Below, piece after piece: positions 34,196 through 39,608 of a stretch of 39,608 nucleotides of DNA (position 1 is its first letter; each line of letters opens with the position of its first letter). The notes beneath the pieces were generated by a model. That model was given only the letters and a program-made list of their open reading frames with translations. It was not told the origin of the DNA and made no database searches. This DNA comes from an uncultured Alsobacter sp. (GTDB lineage Bacteria; Pseudomonadota; Alphaproteobacteria; Rhizobiales; Beijerinckiaceae): assembly GCF_945952055.1 (NCBI RefSeq), contig NZ_CAMFHB010000053.1:1-39608 (forward strand), in the 5' to 3' direction. The translations under genes and the position numbers were made by a program.

Positions 34196-34223
34196 TCCCT
34201 GAGAACCCACCACCGGAGGTGTC

Positions 34224-34799
34224 ATGACGACGATCATCACCCGACTGTTCGCCAGCCCCGACAAGGGCGCGGCCGCGGTCAGCGCCCTCAAGGCCAAGAA
34301 GTTCAAGGACAGCGACATCGACTGCATCGCCGGCGACGGCGCGGCCGGGGCGCTGAGCGCGGCCGGCGTGTACGAGGCCGCCGCCCAGACCTATGCCGAG
34401 AAGTTGAAGGACGGCGGCGCCGTCGTGGTCGTCCGCGCGCCCTACGGCAACGCCATCCTCGCCAAGCGCGTCCTCGACGCGGCCGGCCCCGAAGCCTCGC
34501 CCGTCAAGTACGACGAGGTCTATCTCGAGGCCGCCGACAAGCCGGTTTGCACCAAGGACCGCTATCTTCCCGAGCTCCTGCCCGAGGGGACGCTGGTCCT
34601 CTCCGACATGCTGTTCCCGCGCCCGGTCATCAAGGGCGACTGGCACATGTTCGGCGGCGGCCTGTCCAACCGGGTCCCGAGCGGCAACCTGACCGACTGG
34701 TCGTTCTCGAAGATGCTCGGCCTGCCGATGCTCTCGAACCGCGAGCCCAAGGTGAACCTCATCACCTCACCGCCCTACGCCTCGCTGATCGACAAGTGA
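34224..34799 (+). CDS. Unknown 191-aa protein at the end of the puc operon
   Basis: I do not recognise this protein with certainty. The N-terminal 75 residues (TIITRLFASPDKGAAAVSALKAKKF, GGAVVVVRAPYGNA) alternate helix and strand, recalling small stress-protein domains such as YflT. The C-terminal half (LPEGTLVLSDMLFPRPVIKGDWHMFGGGL, in parts) has no match I know. There is no signal peptide or membrane helix. A perfect CCGGAGGTGTC precedes ATG 34224, and a strong terminator follows, so it is the last gene of the puc transcript. Codon use matches its neighbours. A role in LH2 biogenesis is only inferred from position. Confidence 0.8.
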   Translation: MTTIITRLFASPDKGAAAVSALKAKKFKDSDIDCIAGDGAAGALSAAGVYEAAAQTYAEKLKDGGAVVVVRAPYGNAILAKRVLDAAGPEASPVKYDEVYLEAADKPVCTKDRYLPELLPEGTLVLSDMLFPRPVIKGDWHMFGGGLSNRVPSGNLTDWSFSKMLGLPMLSNREPKVNLITSPPYASLIDK

Positions 34800-34829
34800 G
34801 GCGTCGCGGCAGAGCCTGCGAGACCCAGA

Positions 34830-34854
34830 ACGGCCCCGGAGACGGGGCCGTTTT
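34830..34854 (+). terminator. Rho-independent terminator of the puc operon
   Basis: A perfect 9-bp stem ACGGCCCCG/CGGGGCCGT with a GAGA tetraloop is followed by TTTT (34851-34854, the first T also closing the stem). It lies 31 nt after the stop of the 191-aa gene. Confidence 0.85.
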
Positions 34855-34872
34855 CGCATCTGGAGATGGTGT

Positions 34873-34993
34873 GTCCTTCGGCGCACGGCCCTGCGGGCCG
34901 TGGCTCAGGATGAGGGGCGTAGGGGCGGTCTGGAGAAAGAGTCACAGGCTCTGACAAGCCGCCGAAGGCGGCGTGCCGAAGGGCGCAGGATGG
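34873..34993. repeat. Intergenic palindromic (REP/RPE-like) repeat element
   Basis: Between the convergent puc and idi operons lie CACGGCCC-TGC-GGGCCGTG (34884-34902) flanked by CCTTCGGCG and CTCAGGATGAGG, and GCCGCC-GAA-GGCGGC (34958-34972) followed by CCGAAGGGCGCAGGATGG. The CTCAGGATGAGG and CCGAAGG-type ends with GC-rich palindromes are the pattern of dispersed intergenic repeats common in Hyphomicrobiales genomes. Only one copy is in the window, so dispersal is from general knowledge. Confidence 0.6.
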
Positions 34994-34994
34994 A

Positions 34995-35552
34995 TCAGAG
35001 CACCAGGTCGGGGAACTGGTCGAGGTAGATCCGGAACCAGGGGGTGAAGACCTCCGGGCGCTCGTCCATCTCGCGGCGCAGGTCCTGCGGCGAGGCCCAG
35101 CGGGTTTCCGAGACCTCGCTCGGGTCCGGCGCGATCTTCAGGCGCGCCCGGTCGGCCTTGCCGACGAACATCTGCACGCGCTCATGCTCGATCAGGCCGT
35201 CTCCCACGACGGCGCGGTACTCCACCGTGCGCGCCTTGCGCAGCGGCAGGGTGAAGCCGAGCTCTTCCGAGAGCCTGCGGACGGCGGCGCTCTCCACCGT
35301 CTCGCCCCAGTGCGGATGGGTGCAGCAGGTGTTCGCCCACTGCCCCGCGCAGTGATACTTGCCGTCGGCGCGCCGCTGGATCAGCAGTTCGCCGTCGCTG
35401 AACACGAAGGCCGAGATCGCGACGTGCAGCCGCCCGGCGCGATGCGCGGCGAGCTTCTCGATCGGGTAGAGCGAGCCGTCCGGCGCGATGCCGGGGATCA
35501 TGATGGCGGGACCGGGGGGCGCCTGGATGTCGCGAGCGTGAATGGCCGACAT
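34995..35552 (-). CDS. idi: Isopentenyl-diphosphate delta-isomerase (type I)
   Basis: Idi interconverts isopentenyl and dimethylallyl diphosphate, supplying precursors for carotenoid and phytol synthesis. The 185-aa Nudix-fold enzyme shows the catalytic Cys segment NTCCTHPHWGE and the Glu helix VRRLSEELGF. ATG 35552 has GGGAGG 5 nt upstream and lies 11 nt after crtA. It is the last gene of the acsF operon, with the repeat element just beyond. Confidence 0.95.
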   Translation of the reverse strand: MSAIHARDIQAPPGPAIMIPGIAPDGSLYPIEKLAAHRAGRLHVAISAFVFSDGELLIQRRADGKYHCAGQWANTCCTHPHWGETVESAAVRRLSEELGFTLPLRKARTVEYRAVVGDGLIEHERVQMFVGKADRARLKIAPDPSEVSETRWASPQDLRREMDERPEVFTPWFRIYLDQFPDLVL

Positions 35553-35563
35553 GCGAACCTCCC

Positions 35564-36283
35564 TCAGGCCGGCTCTGGCATGCGCTGGCGTGCCAAGGGC
35601 CGACGGCCGTCCCAGGTTCCGTCGAACCCCAGCACGCGGAAGCGCGCGTAGAGTTCTTCCTTGAACCATCCGTTTTCGCGCACCCGGCGAACGGCATCGC
35701 CGTGCGTGCGCGACGCATAGGCGAAAGCCTTCATGCTGTCGTGGTCGTCCCAGATCGAGAACGTCACCTGCTGGAACCACGGCACCTCGCCGAGCCCCAT
35801 CTTGAACAGCAGGTGGGTCTGCTCGCGCACGGTCCCGCTGATGTCCGGGGTGCGCCCCCAGAAGGCGAGGACGTGGCGCTTCTTCAGCGTCGCCCGGGTG
35901 AGCACGGCGATCGGCTCGGCGGGGTCGAGGCGCTGTCCCTCGGCCGGGAACGGCTCGCCGGCATCCCAGCGACCCCGGCTCGAGACCGTCTCCAGGAACA
36001 CCGTGGCGCTCTCGCAGGCATGCCCGCGATAGTCGCGGTAGGCCTGCTCCTCCGCCACGGCGCGCCGCGCCGTGGCCAGGTCCGGCCAGGTGGCCAGGAC
36101 CGCGTAGACGCCGAAGTTGGGCACAGGCGTGAAGCCCTCGCCCGTGCCGGTCCCGAACAGCTTGTGGAAGCCGATCCCCGGGATCCTGCGCAGCTTGGCG
36201 CGGGCGAACTGCATCTGGCCGAACGCCCACAGCCGGTCGATCAACCCGGAAAACCGGAAGAAGGAGATCGACACGGCCGGCAT
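35564..36283 (-). CDS. crtA: Spheroidene monooxygenase
   Basis: CrtA adds the 2-keto group to spheroidene (giving spheroidenone) or to spirilloxanthin under oxygen. The 239-aa protein shows the family segments SISFFRFSGLIDRLWAFGQM, PGIGFHKLFGTGTGEGFTPVPN and TFSIWDDHDSMKAFAYASRTHG. It starts 4 nt after hemA and is followed by idi. Its position in the acsF-puhE-hemA operon, both oxygen-dependent enzymes together, fits a semi-aerobic life style. Confidence 0.94.
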   Translation of the reverse strand: MPAVSISFFRFSGLIDRLWAFGQMQFARAKLRRIPGIGFHKLFGTGTGEGFTPVPNFGVYAVLATWPDLATARRAVAEEQAYRDYRGHACESATVFLETVSSRGRWDAGEPFPAEGQRLDPAEPIAVLTRATLKKRHVLAFWGRTPDISGTVREQTHLLFKMGLGEVPWFQQVTFSIWDDHDSMKAFAYASRTHGDAVRRVRENGWFKEELYARFRVLGFDGTWDGRRPLARQRMPEPA

Positions 36284-36287
36284 GGCG

Positions 36288-37502
36288 TCAGGCCACCGCG
36301 CGGCTGAGCGCGCACTGCGACCACAAGGACTCCAAGGCGCCGACCAGGTGGTCGATGTCCGCGTCGGTGTGGAAGGGCGACGGCGTGATGCGCAGCCGCT
36401 CCGTGCCGCGCGGCACGGTCGGGTAGTTGATCGGCTGGATGTAGATGCCGTACTGGTCGAGCAGCACGTCGCTGATCCACTTGCACTTCACGGGGTTGCC
36501 CACCATGACGGGCACGATGTGGCTCGGGTTCCGCAGATGCGGGATGCCGATCTGGTCCAGGCGCCGGCGCAGCACCGCCACGCGGTCCTGCTGGCGCTCG
36601 CGCTCGGCCGAGCTTGCCTTGAGGTGACGGATGCTGGCGGCCGCGCCCGCGGCGATGGCCGGCGGCAGCGACGTCGTGAAGATGAAGCCCGAGGCGAAGC
36701 TGCGCACGAAGTCGCACATCGCCGTCGTGCCGGTGATGTAGCCGCCCATCACGCCGAAGGCCTTGCCGAGCGTGCCCTCGATGACCGTGATGCGGTCCAT
36801 CAGGCCCTCGCGTTCCGCGACGCCGCCGCCGCGCGGTCCGTAGAGGCCGACCGCATGGACCTCGTCGAGATAGGTCATCGCGCCGAAGTCGTCGGCCACG
36901 TCGCAGATCTCCTTCATCGGCGAGATGTCGCCGTCCATCGAGTAGACGGATTCGAAGGCCACCAGCTTGGGCCGGTCGGGGACGACGCGCGACAGCTTGG
37001 CGGCGAGGTCGCGCGGGTCGTTGTGCTTGAACACGATGCACTCGGCGCGGCTGTGCCGGATGCCCTCGATCATCGAGGCATGGTTCGAGGCGTCGGACAG
37101 GACCACGCAGTTCTTCATCTGCGAGGCCAGTGTCGACAGCGCCGCCCAGTTGGACACGTAGCCCGACGTGAAGAGCAGGGCCGCTTCCTTGGCGTGCAGG
37201 TCGGCGAGCTCCTGCTCGAGGAGCACGTGGTAATGGTTCGTGCCGGAGATGTTGCGGGTGCCGCCCGCGCCCGCGCCGGACCGGTCGAGCGCCTCGTGCA
37301 TGGCCGCCAGCAGGTCCGGGTGCTGGCCCATGCCCAGATAGTCGTTCGAGCACCAGACGGTCACGTCCTGCGTGCCGCCATCCTTGTGGCGGGTGGCCTT
37401 CGGAAAGGATCCCCGGTGCCGCTCGAGATCGGCGAAGACGCGGTAGCGTCCCTCCGCGTGGAGTTCGTCGATGCGGCTCTGGAAATACGCGTCGTAATTC
37501 AT
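36288..37502 (-). CDS. hemA: 5-aminolevulinate synthase
   Basis: HemA condenses glycine and succinyl-CoA to 5-aminolevulinate, the first tetrapyrrole precursor. The 404-aa PLP enzyme starts [20 protein letters not shown], has [13 protein letters not shown], the PLP Asp region [13 protein letters not shown] and the PLP Lys in [14 protein letters not shown]. The frame is open far upstream, but ATG 37502 overlaps the puhE stop (ATGA) and matches the family start. A second hemA elsewhere in the genome is common in phototrophs. Confidence 0.96.
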   Translation of the reverse strand: MNYDAYFQSRIDELHAEGRYRVFADLERHRGSFPKATRHKDGGTQDVTVWCSNDYLGMGQHPDLLAAMHEALDRSGAGAGGTRNISGTNHYHVLLEQELADLHAKEAALLFTSGYVSNWAALSTLASQMKNCVVLSDASNHASMIEGIRHSRAECIVFKHNDPRDLAAKLSRVVPDRPKLVAFESVYSMDGDISPMKEICDVADDFGAMTYLDEVHAVGLYGPRGGGVAEREGLMDRITVIEGTLGKAFGVMGGYITGTTAMCDFVRSFASGFIFTTSLPPAIAAGAAASIRHLKASSAERERQQDRVAVLRRRLDQIGIPHLRNPSHIVPVMVGNPVKCKWISDVLLDQYGIYIQPINYPTVPRGTERLRITPSPFHTDADIDHLVGALESLWSQCALSRAVA

Positions 37503-38368
37503 GGGACCCTCTGCGAGACGGAAGCGATGCGTGACGGACGGGTGGAAGCCGCCTCGCGATCGACACGGACGGGAATGGGGAGTGGCGTGGGGGCGGCCAC
37601 GGCGGGCTGCTTCGTCGCCCAGCGCCACAGGGCGGCATCGGGGAGCGGCAGGACGAGGAACCAGTGTTCCACGATGGCGAGGCCGAACAGCGTCGCGAAG
37701 AGCGTCGTGGCGACCGTGGCGTAGCCGGTCGGCGCCGTGATCGCGGCATGCACCGAGAACCCGAAGGCGAGGCTGGCGATCGTCACGGACACGGGGAAGA
37801 AGGCGCTCACCTTGCGGCGCGCGAAATAGCTGCCGAGATAGTCGAGATGGGGCGGCAGCAGCTCGATCGAAACGTTCGGCGCGCCGAAGAACAGGTTCAG
37901 CTTGGCGCTGATCCGCATGACCCAGAGCAGGACGAAGGTCCAGGTGCCGACGGCGTTGATCGCCCCGCTGGTCAGGGCCAGCAAGCCGACGCCCACCGCC
38001 AGGATGGCGAACTCGTGCCAGGCGAGCGTCGCGAACGCCTCGAGGAAGCGCCGCTTCTCGCTGGTCAGGCCGGGCGTCTGGGGGATGCGGCGGGGACCCG
38101 TCACGTAGCCCATCAGGAACGCCATCTCGAGCCAGCCCCAGATGACGATGCCGTAGGTGAACCCGGCCATGGCGCTGACGGGCGTGGCCTCGCCGCGCGT
38201 GGCGGAGAGGCCGATGGCGCAAAGCGCGGCCAGCACCGTCATCGCTCCCATGGCGGGCGCATGCCACGACCGGCGCATCCGCACGAGCATCAGGATGAGG
38301 CCCGTGGAAAACCACCAGACGAACAATGCGAACGCGATGGACGCGCCGGCGTGGGCCGCTCCCGACAT
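37499..38368 (-). CDS. puhE: PuhE, photosynthetic complex assembly membrane protein
   Basis: The 289-aa protein has about seven hydrophobic helices (for example [20 protein letters not shown], then [19 protein letters not shown]). The middle segment [21 protein letters not shown] and [19 protein letters not shown] are marks of the PuhE (assembly protein 2) family. It influences reaction-centre and bacteriochlorophyll levels, mechanism unknown. The Pro-rich tail is probably cytoplasmic. It starts 5 nt after acsF. The usual upstream puhABC are not in the window. Confidence 0.92.
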   Translation of the reverse strand: MSGAAHAGASIAFALFVWWFSTGLILMLVRMRRSWHAPAMGAMTVLAALCAIGLSATRGEATPVSAMAGFTYGIVIWGWLEMAFLMGYVTGPRRIPQTPGLTSEKRRFLEAFATLAWHEFAILAVGVGLLALTSGAINAVGTWTFVLLWVMRISAKLNLFFGAPNVSIELLPPHLDYLGSYFARRKVSAFFPVSVTIASLAFGFSVHAAITAPTGYATVATTLFATLFGLAIVEHWFLVLPLPDAALWRWATKQPAVAAPTPLPIPVRVDREAASTRPSRIASVSQRVP

Positions 38369-38373
38369 CGGCG

Positions 38374-39453
38374 TTACCAGACCGGCTGGAGACGGCTGGT
38401 CTCCGGAATGGTGTTGGGCACCGAGGGGATCATGTAGAGCTTGGCGAAGGCGATCGCGGCCGAGGCGGTGAGGCCCCACTTGCGGAGCTTGCCGCCGATG
38501 CCGCCCTGCTGCTCGGCCTTCTCCATGCTGTTGCGGATGGCGTTGAGCCGCTTCAGCTGCTTCATGAAGCGCGGGTCGTCGAGGTTGATCGTCAGCGGGA
38601 AGACCTGCTTGGAGATCTCGCTCGTCAGCCTGAACACCTTCATGTCGTAGTCGTCGACCTCGATGCCCACCGCGTTGTGGAAGTACGGCCGCGCGTGATC
38701 ACGGACATACATGGTGGAGAACACCGCCAGCAGGAAGAACTTCACCCAGAGCTTGTTGAGCCCGGACAGCATCTGCGGGTTGGCGCGCATGAGCAGCGAG
38801 AAGGCCTCGCCGTGGCGGAACTCGTCGTTGCACCACTTCTCGAACCACTTGAAGATCGGGTGGAAGCGCTTGTCGGGATTGCGCTGGAAGTGGCGGAAGA
38901 TGGTGATGTAGCGCGCGTAGCCGATCTTCTCCGACAGGTAGGTGGCGTAGAAGATGAACTTCGGCTGGAAGTACGTGTACTTCTTGGCCTTGGTCAGGAA
39001 GCCCAGGTTCACCGCGATGTCGAAGTCGCGCAGCGTGTCGTTGATGAACCCGGCGTGACGCGCCTCGTCGCGGCTCATGAACGAGAACAGCTCGCAGATC
39101 TCCTTGTTGGAGCCGCGGCGCTTCATCTCCTTGTAGAGGACGCAGCCGGAAAACTCGGCCGTCAGCGAGCTGACCAGGAAGTCGACGAACTCCTTGCGCA
39201 GGCCCTCGGGTAGATCGGCGAGCTCGACATGGTCCCACTCGTCGGTGCGGCGGAAATGGCCGCGGTTGGGGTCCGAGCGCATCTCCTCGATGAGCACGTC
39301 CCACTCGGCGCGCACCGGCGTGACGTCGATCTTGTCGAGCGCGTCGAAGTCCGTGGTGTAGAAGCGCGGCGTCAGGAGCGTGTCCTGCTGGGCGATGCGG
39401 GTCGTCTCGTTGACCGCGGCCTCGGAGGCGTGGGGAATCGCGTGGGCGTTCAT
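38374..39453 (-). CDS. acsF: Aerobic Mg-protoporphyrin IX monomethyl ester oxidative cyclase
   Basis: AcsF is the oxygen-dependent diiron enzyme that forms ring E of bacteriochlorophyll. The 359-aa protein has diiron ligand motifs [12 protein letters not shown] and [11 protein letters not shown], with an upstream Glu in the [14 protein letters not shown] helix. It starts at ATG 39453 ([14 protein letters not shown]), overlapping the previous stop as ATGA. A longer frame beginning MYKRQ is an artefact, because that peptide is translated from adapter sequence. The gene implies aerobic pigment synthesis; the anaerobic bchE is not in this window. Confidence 0.96.
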   Translation of the reverse strand: MNAHAIPHASEAAVNETTRIAQQDTLLTPRFYTTDFDALDKIDVTPVRAEWDVLIEEMRSDPNRGHFRRTDEWDHVELADLPEGLRKEFVDFLVSSLTAEFSGCVLYKEMKRRGSNKEICELFSFMSRDEARHAGFINDTLRDFDIAVNLGFLTKAKKYTYFQPKFIFYATYLSEKIGYARYITIFRHFQRNPDKRFHPIFKWFEKWCNDEFRHGEAFSLLMRANPQMLSGLNKLWVKFFLLAVFSTMYVRDHARPYFHNAVGIEVDDYDMKVFRLTSEISKQVFPLTINLDDPRFMKQLKRLNAIRNSMEKAEQQGGIGGKLRKWGLTASAAIAFAKLYMIPSVPNTIPETSRLQPVW

Positions 39454-39561
39454 AGCGTCGGCCTTTCCGAGAAGCTGAATTCGCACAGTTCCATGAATTC
39501 GAGGTCGCCGGTCGCCTTCGTCCAGAGCCGCTCGATCAGGCTCGCGCGCTCGATGGTGGCC
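39450..39561 (-). CDS. 3' end of an unidentified gene upstream of acsF
   Basis: A frame reads out of the contig end and stops at 39450-39452, overlapping the acsF ATG as ATGA. The visible 36 C-terminal residues include [17 protein letters not shown] and end FSERPTL. In related clusters a short gene follows puhC here, so this may be that puh-linked protein. The coding part breaks off at the adapter junction. Confidence 0.6.
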
Positions 39562-39608
39562 CTGTCTCTTATACACATCTGACGCTGCCGACGACTCCTT
39601 ACGTGTAG
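39562..39608. other. Illumina Nextera adapter and index, not genomic DNA
   Basis: From 39562 the sequence is the Nextera mosaic end (complement of AGATGTGTATAAGAGACAG), then GACGCTGCCGACGA (39581-39594). An 8-base i5 index CTCCTTAC (complement of GTAAGGAG, the index known as S505) and GTGTAG, the start of the P5 tail, follow. The last genuine base is 39561, or 39560 if the C is shared. Confidence 0.98.

Noticed and set aside
39453-39576. N-terminal extension of AcsF beginning MYKRQ
   Set aside because: The first residues are translated adapter sequence, and the rest is the wrong frame of the upstream gene. The true start is ATG 39453.
1-39608. CRISPR arrays, tRNA or rRNA genes, insertion sequences
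   Set aside because: Reading both strands I saw no regularly spaced repeats, no tRNA cloverleaf with its T-loop motif, no rRNA core sequence and no transposase or terminal repeats.

Overview
The window is a very GC-rich stretch from a purple non-sulfur (or aerobic anoxygenic) phototrophic alphaproteobacterium. About 30 kb of it is a photosynthesis gene cluster with type-II reaction-centre genes (pufLMC), LH1 (pufBA), LH2 (pucBA), late bacteriochlorophyll a genes (bchIDCXYZO), the oxygen-dependent cyclase acsF, and a spheroidene-type carotenoid set that includes crtA. A candidate alpha-r8/MmgR small RNA and an alphaproteobacterial intergenic palindromic repeat point towards Hyphomicrobiales, but the order is not proven. 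The right end is a true contig end: the last 47 bases are Illumina Nextera adapter plus an index.

Layout. 1-1367: end of an unknown Ala-rich gene and an N-carbamoyl-D-amino-acid hydrolase, both leftward. 1503-8378: a rightward block for periplasmic redox and sulfur chemistry (cytochrome c, iorA/iorB-type molybdenum hydroxylase, fccA-fccB, soxX-Y-Z-A), with no soxB and an atypical SoxY tail. 8598-9363: an unknown 143-aa protein and the small RNA gene with its own promoter, palindromic operator and terminator. 9480-9872: cytochrome c2, leftward. 10154-15897: bchI-bchD-crtI-crtB-small membrane protein. 15929-16873: an out-of-place peptidoglycan-binding-domain gene. 17056-19451: crtD-crtC leftward, divergent from crtE-crtF (19605-21639). 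21811-31576: bchC-X-Y-Z-pufQ-B-A-L-M-C-bchO. 32038-34799: pucB-A-C and an unknown 191-aa gene. 34995-39561: acsF-puhE-hemA-crtA-idi leftward, preceded by the 3' end of another gene.

How it works together. HemA and the Bch/AcsF enzymes make bacteriochlorophyll a. Idi, CrtE, B, I, C, D, F and A make a methoxylated, keto-type carotenoid (spheroidenone or 2-ketospirilloxanthin class). Puf and Puc proteins bind these pigments, and PucC, PuhE and PufQ help assembly. FccAB and SoxXA are placed to feed electrons from reduced sulfur through the cytochromes c to PufC and the reaction centre. Five TGT-N12-ACA sites (plus one degenerate copy) lie before bchI, between crtD and crtE (two), before bchC and before pucB, indicating a PpsR/CrtJ regulon. 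Long perfect hairpins lie after pufA, after pufC and after pucA, as expected for segmental control of mRNA stability.
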